The translations under genes and the position numbers were made by a program. The notes under the pieces are model-generated. The model saw nothing but the letters and a program-made list of their open reading frames with translations, did no database searches and was not told the origin of the DNA. A DNA stretch of 64,000 nt, taken from positions 2,761,462 to 2,825,461 of the forward strand of contig CP136069.1 in assembly GCA_032622095.1 (NCBI GenBank), read 5' to 3'. Source of the DNA: Siphonodentalium dalli. Lineage: Eukaryota; Mollusca; Scaphopoda; Gadilida; Siphonodentaliidae. Shown here piece by piece: positions 1-11,700 of the stretch. Numbering within the stretch: position 1 is the stretch's first letter; each line of letters opens with the position of its first letter.

Positions 1-437
1 GCTCAAGAAATATAATATTTTTTTTTGTAGTACATCATTCATCACAGTGTTCAGTACATATTCCCATATTTGATTCTTAGATATGGACTTTGTTTTTCTG
101 CCTGTAAATTTTATTTTTTTAAATCTCAATAAAGTTCACATTTTGTATTTCTAACATAATCCACCATGAAGTATACTCTTCAAATGTTGCATCAATGGGC
201 ATGGTTTCTATGATTACTAATATATATGAACAGAATCCTTTATTTGCACTCTAAAATTTTGGAAAAATTGGGTCGACCACAATTTAAAGCCCTTAAACTT
301 AAAGTTAATGATTAATCTGAATCGTCTAATTTGTTGGACTACTATACAAGTACAACTGATAATTTATTGAAATTGACATACACATACGGTACATTGTATG
401 ATGACAAAGTTCGTCTGATTCTCTAAGACATACATAC

Positions 438-523
438 CCTGGAACATGTGATCCATCTCTAAGTGAAGAAAATGATCTTCTCTGTTCTAAAGAAGGACCT
501 CCTCCAAAAGCAATAGTGGTCAT
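438..523 (-). CDS. Possible first coding exon of a divergent, unidentified gene (partial)
   Basis: Reading leftward from an ATG at 523-521 there are 28 codons plus two bases, ending in a good donor (AGG|GTATGT, GT at 437-436). The peptide begins MTTIAFGGGPSLEQRR and ends near SHVPG. The rest of the gene would lie beyond the left edge. A promoter-like motif cluster lies about 250 bp upstream of the ATG (769-800), as expected for a minus-strand gene arranged head to head with the channel gene. The G-rich start and the HVPG(Y) end loosely recall small ciliary proteins with a PGY motif, but this is only a resemblance and no family is assigned. A chance ORF with a chance donor is the alternative. 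Confidence 0.35.
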
Positions 524-768
524 GATTTTCTAGTTTCAGTCACTCACAAAATTGTCAAAAAATCTGAATTTTGTTCTCGAAATCAATAACTGAGTTTATG
601 ATCACAGAACAACGGCAGACATTCCCCATAAAGCACCTGTTTGACACTCGTCTTGTTTTAACGAGGAATAATCTCTGTTGCTATGAGCAGTAGCCGATTA
701 AAACGACAACAGCCAATTGCCGCATTCATTTCTGTTTACATTGGTGTCAAGATCGATAAAAATGGCGG

Positions 769-800
769 AAGTGTTGACCGAATCGTCCTTTGCGCATGCG
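769..800. promoter_or_regulatory. Promoter-like YY1/NRF1-type motif pair
   Basis: AAATGGCGGAAG (YY1/ETS-like) at about 769-780 and TGCGCATGCG (the NRF1 palindrome) at 791-800 lie 20 bp apart in a locally GC-richer stretch of an otherwise AT-rich region. Such pairs are typical of TATA-less, often bidirectional, animal promoters. It could serve the minus-strand exon at 438-523, an upstream 5' UTR exon of the TRPV gene, or both. Confidence 0.4.
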
Positions 801-892
801 GGCACCTGGTTGGGAATGACAACAAAATGTTCTCTCCAAATTGTGCACATAATTTCCCACGATTTATCCGAAGATTTTCAGTAATTCGTTGA

Positions 893-1615
893 TTAGAATG
901 ATTGTGGAAACTCAGTGATTACTTTGGAACTAAACAAAATCAGTTTAGGATTTGCGGTGTAGGTTTTAAAATAGATTTCGTATTTCATGTTTTCGGCGCC
1001 ATTGATTTTATTTTCTTGTTGGATTATCTCCCTTGATTGGCTCAGACTCGGCAAGTTATCGCCCTTGATTCTCTTTTTACATTTTGCTCCAATTATTTCT
1101 AACAACAACAATTTCTAACTAAATATTTTACTATAAACTAAATATTGTCATTCAAATGATTCAATGATTCGTGATCTTTATATTTCATAATTAATTGAAT
1201 TGGTCAAGAAAACATTTCATTGTTGAATAAAAGTGTTAACTTATAATAAAAATTATGTATGAGACTATGACTGAATGGATATTGTTTTTTGTATAAATAA
1301 AGTTTATTTGTGCATAAGTGTCATATAGCCTAAGCTAAAGAACAGAGCACGGATCCGGTCAACAGGAAAACCTATAGCTGGTAACCAATAGTCAAAATTC
1401 AATACACGTGATCGGATGCAACAGTGAAATAAGATGAAACAACATAATAATTCATTGCTCAGTAGAAAATGAGGACGCGCGGGGATCAGGCAATTAAATA
1501 CTATAATAGTATAAGGATGTACCATACTCGAGGTGACAACAGCTAGGGCTGTGGTGTAGAGGGATGATAAAGTAAACAATATATGTACCGGTACTTGTTC
1601 AATTGTATTATATTA
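893..1615. other. AT-rich sequence without recognised features
   Basis: No convincing coding, RNA or repeat signal was seen here; short ORFs on both strands look like chance. Confidence 0.5.
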
Positions 1616-1967
1616 AGTGAACGTTCAGACAACCACGATTCAATCGTAAGTGGAAGGATTTCCGTCGTAGGAAGTAACCGGTAGTTAGACTGCACATGCT
1701 CACATCAATATCACAAGTAAAAAAATAATATGAAGTACTGTTTGATTTTAGATTCAAAATCATGACGTATCCTTGGATACTTCCACTTGCAACGTAATCG
1801 CAGTCATGTGTACGTAAAAATCGTGGCTGGAAAGATCGCAGGGTTGTCAATTACATGCTTACGAACCACCTACAATATCATCATGTACGACGACATCAGA
1901 ATCGTTTGAACAAACTATCCAGGATTCCTCCACTTACGATTGAATCGTGGTCGTCTGAACATTCACT
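1616..1967. mobile_element. Miniature inverted-repeat element, about 350 bp
   Basis: The left end (AGTGAACGTTCAGAC) and right end (GTCTGAACATTCACT) form terminal inverted repeats. They continue for about 45 bp through ACCACGATTCAATCGTAAGT and its complement near 1930-1950. No transposase is present, so it is a non-autonomous DNA element of unassigned superfamily. Confidence 0.7.
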
Positions 1968-3210
1968 GAGGATTTTGAATTAAACAGCTTTGTAGATTCG
2001 TAGAATAGATGGACATGCACAGCAATAAAGATAAGATAATTTTGTTGCATCACTCTTAGAATTGTTTCCATAAAGTAAGCTTTTAATAGTTATCCTTATT
2101 TGTTTATCTGAAAATGTTGGATTTCTGTCCGTCCACTCATATACCGGTACCTCAACCATCTCAATGAAAATTGGTATGCTGGTTTGGCATCAGGAGGGCT
2201 TCCAAAAGAGGTTTCATTGGCATTGTTCACATTTCCCGTTTAAGAGTTATCCTTTTTCTTTATCGGAAACTGTTGGATTTCCCTCCGTTTTTTGTTAGAA
2301 TTGTCAAGTAATTTGTTCATTCATCACATTTGTTTTCACAATTTGGTTTCCGACCGGCCCATATTTCAGTTTTCACCATGGGGGTATCCCAGCACCCATG
2401 GTGTACCGGTATCCTCTTGTTGCATATGCATAGTGTACATGTATACATTTGTATATATAAATATGGCGTTATGTAGGGTACCTTTACACTGGCCAATGGC
2501 TCTTTCAGCCCTATAACCCAAACTTCCTTCTCATACACTAGCTGTAGGACCATAGGGCTATAGGATTATTTCTTATTTATGCGCCAGGAATAAGCACTGA
2601 CTGGAAATTGCATGGGCCAAATGTGTATGTGGTATTGATGCCTGGATTTTCGTAATTTTAGTTATCGATATTGCTAACTGTAGGCATGCCACTACATGTA
2701 TATACATGTACCATGTGTCAGATTTGTTCATTCGGGTAGGTTATAGCTTTTTTCAATGACAAATTGTCATTAAAGAATGCTATAACCTACTCGAATGAGT
2801 TGTACATGTACATGATGGATTGACACAGGCAAATTTCAAATCAACGTCGCAAGTGATACCAGATATCCTTATGCACCCCGGGTGTTGTCAGCTGCCAATG
2901 GTAAGATGATACACTGCATGTGATTGCCAGTCGTTCTCTCATGTAAAGCTGGACCATAATATTTCTGGGAAAAAAAGCCTGGTTATGTAGTCAAGAGGCT
3001 GTCCATAACTAACAGTGTTCATGCGAGAGACTGGTCCTTTAAACTAATTTGAACAAGCAGCTAAGCTGTCTAATATGCAGCAATTTGTCCATATCAACCG
3101 TGGTGTTGGAACATCAAAGTGTCATATAAATAAAATTTAGTTACCACATGTACACATAACATCATGGAACGTAATCAGACACTAACAATTTCAGTTCTGC
3201 ACACTCCTAT
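1968..3210. other. Unassigned sequence with one hairpin at 2729-2797
   Basis: Mostly featureless apart from a nearly perfect inverted repeat at 2729-2797 (CATTCGGGTAGGTTATAGC against GCTATAACCTACTCGAATG, with CAATGACA/TGTCATT inside). It may be a very short terminal-repeat element. Confidence 0.55.
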
Positions 3211-3412
3211 AGCAATGTCCTAAATAATCGACTCCTTAACCACAGCAGAATTATGGGTAATTTTTCAGAATTTAGTCGGAAAATGGCTTGTTGCTGTTCA
3301 TCAGAAAGCTCTCTGATGAATGTCAACAAGCCATATTTCCGACTAAATCCTGAAAAGTTACCCATAATTCTGCTGTGTTTAAGGAGTCGTTTATTTAGGG
3401 CATTACTGTACA
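3211..3412. mobile_element. TA-flanked palindromic MITE (mariner-like), copy 1
   Basis: An almost complete palindrome of about 200 bp with ends of the type CAGTAATGCCCTAAATAATC. Inside it are AGCAGAATTATGGGTAA and the centre GGAAAGCTCTC. Other copies are flanked by TA, as in Tc1/mariner-type insertions. It carries no coding capacity. Confidence 0.75.
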
Positions 3413-3779
3413 CTCACATTGTCAACTTGTGTGGTGACATAGGTCTACATGCACCTCAGCGAATTTAATTGTAAATAGCTCATCTACATGTATATTATAA
3501 ACTACATGTACTTGAAATGAATACCACATACATGTAAACCAGTAAATCATGCAGGATCAAGTTTGTCTAACTCAATAATTACAGTATTTCTGATTCCCCC
3601 GTCTTTCTAGCCACTTCAGTATGTCAGTAGCTGACTGAATTCCCATGCCCCCAAACCAAGGAAAACGCATCATTTTGAAAGCAATATTAAAAGTTTTCCC
3701 AGACCCCCTCCAACACGAAACCCGCACTCACTGCTTCGCGGCTCAGATGAGGCTTGGCAGCATCATATATTAATTACAA

Positions 3780-4735
3780 ACATAGCCAATGCCTCATCAA
3801 GATTCATCAGAAGAAATATCAGGACAAATAACCATAAAACAAAAGAACTAGCCTATAAAAAATATGTCCGCCCTAAACTGGAATATTGCTCAACACATGG
3901 CAAGCATACCTATGAGACCAAATAGAAATGGTCCAACACAGAGCAGCTAGCCCGATACACACTGAACATTTACAACTACCCAAAGCAGTGCTTCTGACAT
4001 GCTAAAACAACTGCAATGGCCTTCTCTAGAACAGTAACAATTATATTCATTGCTTGTCATGTTCTACAAAATCAAAAACAACATTGTTAACCCTTTCAGT
4101 GCCAGGGACCGATCTCATCGGCCCTAATTTATGGTCTGTAAAATCGGCCCTAAAAAAAATTAATTTTTTTTTTTTTTTAGATTTTTGGTTAATTTTATTT
4201 GGGTATGCTTAAGCATACTATAGCGAATTTAAAAACAAACTGGATAAAACCTTAGGGGCATGTTATAACTCAAAACTATCACCAAGTATTCATAGTAATA
4301 ATTTTGATGCCCATGAAAAACGTGAGATTCCCTGGCACTAAACCTATATATAAGAAAAAATTATTAAAATTGTAAAAAATTGTAAAAAATAATAAAAAAT
4401 AATGAAAAATTGTTAGGCCAATGCATTCTCTTATATATGCGAGGCGACCTATGGTCGACTCGCATATATAAGAGAATGCATTGGCACAGGGTATATGGGT
4501 TGATACAAAAATCGGACCTGGCACTGAAAGGGTTAATATACGAGACACTTCCCCCCTCACAACATCCAGAGGTCATAAATTTGTACTGTTTTTCACTGGA
4601 CCCAAATACATCCGCACCTCATTCTACCCACATACTATTCTTGCATGGAATTCTCTTGACCCTGCTATTGCTACCCTCACAGACATGGACAAGTTCAAAT
4701 CTGCTCTTTATAGCGACCACTTCAAACTCCCATAA
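3780..4735 (+). pseudogene. Non-LTR retrotransposon reverse transcriptase, C-terminal remnant, split by a TTAA element
   Basis: Translation of 3790-4086 gives a decayed thumb/C-terminal region of a LINE reverse transcriptase (FIRRNIRTNNHKTK, LAYKKYVRPKLEYC, then MLKQLQWPSLEQ, with stops). It continues after the insertion at 4087-4536 as NIRDTSPLTTSRGHKF and ends with the typical SFYPHTILAWNSLD stretch and a stop near 4735. The two parts join in frame exactly at a TTAA, so one ancestral copy was interrupted. The pattern is CR1/jockey-like; the clade is uncertain. Confidence 0.7.
4087..4536. mobile_element. TTAA-flanked non-autonomous element (piggyBac-like) inserted in a LINE
   Basis: Begins TTAACCCTTTCAGTGCCAGG and ends CCTGGCACTGAAAGGGTTAA, giving perfect outer inverted repeats and duplicated TTAA. 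Inside at about 4415-4484 is a 69-bp palindrome (GCCAATGCATTCTCTT ... GCATTGGC) shared with many elements in this window. There is no transposase. TTAA duplication with CCC ends is the signature of piggyBac-class mobility. Confidence 0.8.
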
Positions 4736-4899
4736 CCCAACCTGTACCTAATCTGAGTTTTTATCATGTTTTTAAATAAAATCCAAAATTCACCAAAAAT
4801 ATTGCACATAAAAATTGTATAGCTACTAGTACACAATCATGTGCCTCCTTTAAAACTTCAACATGATGAAGGTTAGGAGAAACCTATAGATAGATAAAT

Positions 4900-5400
4900 T
4901 ATGCCCCAATTTATTAGGCTGTACGAATAGTTTTCTGGCCGCTACGCCTCTGCTAGACCTATAGTGTATGATCTACTATATATTTTGAGAACTACGTATA
5001 TATATCCATATATATATCCTTTATAGACTCGTAAACGGCTTGACCAATTGAGCCCAAACTTGCTACCTAGTGGTAATTTTGTCCGGGGAGTGTTTTGGAC
5101 GGGTCAAATCGTAACCATGACCTGACCTTGACCTTCAAAATGGTCAATTCAAGGTCAAATCGAGTAAAACTGGCGGATTTCGACGAAATTTGATACCTAT
5201 GGGTACTTTAGTCCAGGGAGTGTTTTGGGCGGGTCAAATCGTGACCCGTACCCGACCTTGACCTTCAAAATGGTCAATTCAAGGTAAAATCGGGTCCAAT
5301 TTTTCATGCGCCAGTGTCCTTGCTCATATACGCTCATATACACTCATATAGTCATGTTTCTGGCAAAGTTATGGGACGAATCCCGCCAGTGGTGGGCTAA
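4900..5400. repeat. Dispersed-repeat-like sequence with an internal duplication of about 120 bp
   Basis: A segment containing GGGAGTGTTTTGG, CGGGTCAAATCGT and TGACCTTGACCTTC...TTCAAGGTCAA occurs twice (about 5095-5165 and 5215-5290). It looks like the tail of a non-coding repeat. The paired TGACCTTGA/AAGGTCA motifs also match nuclear-receptor half-sites. Confidence 0.45.
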
Positions 5401-5555
5401 TCTGCTAGTAATATATAATTTTGAAATATTTAGTTGAAAATAATTTGAGCAATATGGAATCAAAGACGATCTGTCTGTATATTCATCCATACATGTATGT
5501 CAGATATTTGACAACTCTTCGAGTATTACTGCATGTTTTTCTCTCCTTTTTTTAG

Positions 5556-5743
5556 TCTGGATTTGATGCATTATGGGTAATACTACAGTCGTAGCCAACA
5601 GCGTGAAATCGCAAGCCGATGGTGGCACTTTTAAGATATATCAATTTGCGGACTTGAAAGGAGGAGGTGAACTTGTCGAGTTGGTGAAGACAGCAAGGAA
5701 GACAAAGAATTATGAGGAAGTGGACCATATGATTGCAACGGAG
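5556..5743 (+). CDS. TRPV exon 1: short 5' UTR and residues 1-57
   Basis: A pyrimidine tract ending in TAG at 5553-5555 marks a likely acceptor, so a 5' UTR exon lies further upstream (possibly near 600-870). The ATG at 5573 is favoured because an in-frame TGA stands at 5564-5566. The peptide starts [10 protein letters not shown] and contains [20 protein letters not shown], an LKGGG signature also seen near the N-terminus of invertebrate TRPV proteins. The donor is GAG|GTGAGG, phase 0. Gly2 suggests myristoylation, but residue 6 is Val, so the consensus is not met. Confidence 0.85.
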
Positions 5744-8700
5744 GTGAGGATTAATGGACTACCCATATGGCACCTCACATAGATACAGCTGCCATTATGC
5801 TCTGATTAATCTACATGTATCGGTACATCCTTAACAAGTATTACCGAGGTGCAATACCGCAGTCGACTGCAGTATTGAATCAGCAGACTACCGCCTGGTC
5901 CTGGTTGGGATTTGGGTACCGTGGTGACCTGTGGTACCACGCTTCATGACCATGGTGACCTGCGGTAGCACATTTCATGACCATGGTTGACTTAGAGTAA
6001 TGTATTTCATGACTGGGGTTGACTTACTGTAATGTATTTCATGACCAGGGTTGACTTACGTAATGTATTTCATGACCGGGATTGACTTATAGTAATGTAT
6101 TTCATGACCGAGGTTGACTTATAGCAATGTATTTGATGACCGAGGTTGACGTATAGTAATGTATTTGATGACCAGGGTTGACTTATAGTAATGTATTTCA
6201 TGACCGGGGTTGACTTATAGTAATGTATTTCATGACCGGGGTTGACTATAGTAATGTATTTCATGACCGGGGTTGACTTATAGTAATGTATTTCGTGACC
6301 GATGTTGACTTATAGTAATGTATTTCATGACCGGGGTTGACTTATAGTAATGTATTTCATGACCGAGGTTGACTTATAGTAATGTATTTCATGACCAGGG
6401 TTGACTTACGGTAATGTATTTCATGACCAGGGTTGACTTATAGTAATGTATTTCATGACCGGGGTTTACTTATAGTAATGTATTTCATGACTGAGGTTGA
6501 CCGATAGTAATGTATTTCATGACCGTGGTTGACTTACGGTAATGTATTTCATGACCGGGGTTGACTTATAGTAATGTTTTTCATGACCAGGGTTTACTTA
6601 TAGTAATGTATTTCATGATCAGGGTTTACTTATAGTAATGTATTTCATGACCGGGGTTTACTTATAGTAATGTTTTTCATGACCAGGGTTTACTTATAAT
6701 AATGTATTTCATGACCAAGGTTTACTTATAGTAATGTATTTCATGACCAGGGTTGACTTATAGTAATGTATTTTATGACCAGGGTTGACTTATAGTAATG
6801 TATTTCATGACCAGGGTTGACTTATAGTAATGTATTTCATGACCAGGGTTACCCGGTAACTTATAGTAATGTATTTCATGACCAGGGTTGACTTATAGTA
6901 ATGTATTTCATGACCGGGGTTGACTTATAGTAATGTATTTCATGACCAGGGTTGACTTATAGTAATGTATTTCATGACAGGGTTGACTTATAGTAATGTA
7001 TTTCATGACAGGGTTGACTTATAGTAATGTATTTCATGACAGGGTTGACTTATAGTAATGTATTTCATGACCAGGGTTGACTTATAGTAATGTATTTCAT
7101 GACCAGGGTTGACTTATAGTAATGTATTTCATGACAGGGTTGACTTATAGTAATGTTTTTCATGACCAGGGTTGACTTACGGTAATGTATTTCATGACAG
7201 GGTTGACTTATAGTAATGTATTTCATGACCAGGGTTGACTTATGGTAATGTATTTCATGACCGGTGTTGACTTACGGTAATGTATTTCATGACCGCAGTT
7301 ATCTTACAGTAATAATTTCTTGATGTACTGTGGAATGTCATCTGAAAACATGTAAAACAAATTGGCAGAATGAGGTACACAAATGGTGAATATACATGTA
7401 ATGATGCTATCCTGCACTTAGGGTTAGTGTTACCAAATGCACCCTCTTGGGACCTCATTCTGCTCATGCTTCATCTTTTGGTAAGTATCTACATGTATAG
7501 TGTTAAATTAACATTGTTTTTAGTTACTTTTTTCCTTTTGTTGAGTTTCTATATCCCCTGACCTAGAGTCAGGTTTATGTTCCCAGATGGTGAAGATGGT
7601 GGTGTGCTAGCTCCCATTGTGCACCTCAATTACATTTTTGAAAGCTCTCACTGAGAGTAATGCCCTAAGTATTCGACTCTTTAACCACAGCAGAATTATG
7701 GGTAACTTTTCAGGATTTAGACGGAAATATGGCTTGTTTCCGACTAAATCCTGAAAAATTACCCATAATTCTGCTGTGGTTAAAGGTACTCAACCCGTAA
7801 AGAGGGTCCCCATCTCAACAGATTCCAACAACAACAATCCGATCAGAGGGTCCTATATTACTATTTCTTTGGCTTTGGGGGTAAAAAATATTTGATTCCA
7901 GTCGAGGAACCCATCAAACAAAGCTCAGAGTTATTAGATATTGATTTTTGAAAATTCTTATGTTCTCGAGATGAGTACTTATAACTGCCGTCAATTTGGT
8001 AACATGCTCGAGATGTTACGCCAAAATTCTATTCAAACAGACAAGGATGGATAACTCTATAATCAAGTAGTAATAATTGACTACGTACTGGGCCAGAAAG
8101 AATTCCCGATAATGAAAAATAATAGATTTCTAAAATCGATATCTAACAAATCTGAGCTTTGATGGGTGACTTCCTCGACTCGAATCAAATATTTTTGACC
8201 CCCGAAGCCATTGAAATAGTAATTGAGAGGAGTTTTATCGGGTTGAGTACCTTTAAAGAGTCGAATACTTAGGGCCTTTAACTGTATGCACGTCTGTCAA
8301 TATTATACTATTACCAGTGTGAGGCTCAATATAGGGTACATTATACTATTACCAGTGTGAGGCTCAATATAGGGTATATTATACTATTACCAGTGTGAGG
8401 CTCAATATAGGGTACATTATACTATTACCAGTGTGAGGCTCAATATAGGGTATATTATACTATTACCAGTGTGAGGCTCAATATAGGGCATATTATACTA
8501 TTACCAGTGTGAGGCTCAATATAGGGCATATTATACTATTACCAGTGTGAGGCTCAATATAGGGTATATATACTATTACCAGTGTGAGGCTCAATATAGG
8601 GTATATTATACTATTACCAGTGTGAGGCTCAATTATAGGGCATATTATACTATTACCAGTGTGAGGCTCAATATAGGGTATATTATACTATTACCAGTGT

Positions 8701-11700
8701 GAGGCTCAATATAGGGTATATTATACTATTACCAGTGTGAGGCTCAATATAGGGCATATTACACTATTACCAGTGTGAGGCTCAATATAGGGTATATTAT
8801 ACTATTACCAGTGTGAGGCTCAATATAGGGTATATTATACTATTACCAGTGTGAGGCTCAATATAGGGTATATTATACTATTACCAGTGTCAGGCTCAAT
8901 ATAGGGTATATTATACTATTACCAGTGTGAGGCTCAATATAGGGTATATTATACTATTACCAGTGTGAGGCTCAATATAGGGCATATTATACTATTACCA
9001 GTGTGAGGCTCAATATAGGGTATATTATACTATTACCAGTGTGAGGCTCAATATAGGGTATATTATACTATTACCAGTGTGAGGCTCAATATAGGGTACA
9101 TTATACTATTACCAGTGTGAGGCTCAATATAGGGTATATTATACTATTACCAGTGTGAGGCTCAATATAGGGTATATTATACTATTACCAGTGTGAGGCT
9201 CAATATAGGGTATATTATACTATTACCAGTGTGAGGCTCAATATAGGGTATATTATACTATTACCAGTGTCAGGCTCAATATAGGGCATATTATACTATT
9301 ACCAGTGTGAGGCTCAATATAGGGCATATTATACTATTACCAGTGTGAGGCTCAATATAGGGTATATTATACTATTACCAGTGTGAGGCTCAATATAGGG
9401 CATATTATACTATTACCAGTGTGAGGCTCAATATAGGGCATATTATACTATTACCAGTGTCAGGCTCAATATAGGGTATATTATACTATTACCAGTGTGA
9501 GGCTCAATATAGGGCATATTATACTATTACCAGTGTCAGGCTCAATATAGGGTATATTATACTATTACCAGTGTGAGGCTCAATATAGGGTATATTATAC
9601 TATTACCAGTGTCAGGCTCAATATAGGGCATATTATACTATTACCAGTGTCAGGCTCAATATAGGGCATATTATACTATTACCAGTGTGAGGCTCAATAT
9701 AGGGTATATTATACTATTACCAGTGTGAGGCTCAATATAGGGTATATTATACTATTACCAGTGTGAGGCTCAATATAGGGTATATTATACTATTACCAGT
9801 GTGAGGCTCAATATAGGGTATATTATACTATTACCAGTGTGAGGCTCAATATAGGGTATATTACACTATTACCAGTGTCAGGCTCAATATAGGGTATATT
9901 ATACTATTACCAGTGTGAGGCTCAATATAGGGTATATTATACTATTACCAGTGTGAGGCTCAATATAGGGTATATTATACTATTACCAGTGTGAGGCTCA
10001 ATATAGGGTATATTATACTATTACCAGTGTGAGGCTCAATATAGGGTATATTATACTATTACCAGTGTGAGGCTCAATATAGGGTATATTATACTATTAC
10101 CAGTGTGAGGCTCAATATAGGGTATATTATACTATTACCAGTGTGAGGCTCAATATAGGGCATATTATACTATTACCAGTGTGAGGCTCAATATAGGGTA
10201 TATTATACTATTACCAGTGTCAGGCTCAATATAGGGCATATTATACTATTACCAGTGTGAGGCTCAATATAGGGTATATTATACTATTACCAGTGTGAGG
10301 CTCAATATAGGGTATATTATACTATTACCAGTGTGAGGCTCAATATAGGGTACATTATACTATTACCAGTGTGAGGCTCAATATAGGGTATATTATACTA
10401 TTACCAGTGTGAGGCTCAATATAGGGTATATTATACTATTACCAGTGTGAGGCTCAATATAGGGTATATTATACTATTACCAGTGTGAGGCTCAATATAG
10501 GGTATATTATACTATTACCAGTGTGAGGCTCAATATAGGGCATATTATACTATTACCAGTGTGAGGCTCAATATAGGGTACATTATACTATTACCAGTGT
10601 GAGGCTCAATATAGGGCATATTATACTATTACCAGTGTCAGGCTCAATATAGGGCATATTATACTATTACCAGTGTGAGGCTCAATATAGGGTATATTAT
10701 ACTATTACCAGTGTGAGGCTCAATATAGGGTATATTATACTATTACCAGTGTGAGGCTCAATATAGGGTATATTATACTATTATTAGTGTGAGGCTCAAT
10801 ATAGGGCATATTATACTATTACCAGTGTGAGGCTCAATATAGGGTACATTATACTATTACCAGTGTGAGGCTCAATATAGGGTATATTATACTATTACCC
10901 AGTGTGAGGCTCAATATAGGGCATATTATACTATTACCAGTGTGAGGCTCAATATAGGGCATATTATACTATTACCAGTGTGAGGCTCAATATAGGGCAT
11001 ATTATACTATTACCAGTGTGAGGCTCAATATAGGGCATATTATACTATTACCAGTGTGAGGCTCAATATAGGGCATATTATACTATTACCAGTGTGAGGC
11101 TCAATATAGGGTATATTATACTATTACCAGTGTGAGGCTCAATATAGGGCATATTATACTATTACCAGTGTGAGGCTCAATATAGGGTATATTATACTAT
11201 TACCAGTGTGAGGCTCAATATAGGGTACATTATACTATTACCAGTGTGAGGCTCAATATAGGGTACATTATACTATTACCAGTGTGAGGCTCAATATAGG
11301 GTATATTATACTATTACCAGTGTGAGGCTCAATATAGGGTATATTATACTATTACCAGTGTGAGGCTCAATATAGGGTACATTATACTATTACCAGTGTG
11401 AGGCTCAATATAGGGTACATTATACTATTACCAGTGTGAGGCTCAATATAGGGTATATTATACTATTACCAGTGTGAGGCTCAATATAGGGTATATTATA
11501 CTATTACCAGTGTGAGGCTCAATATAGGGTACATTATACTATTACCAGTGTGAGGCTCAATATAGGGCATATTATACTATTACCAGTGTGAGGCTCAATA
11601 TAGGGCATATTATACTATTACCAGTGTGAGGCTCAATATAGGGTATATTATACTATTACCAGTGTGAGGCTCAATATAGGGCATATTATACTATTACCAG

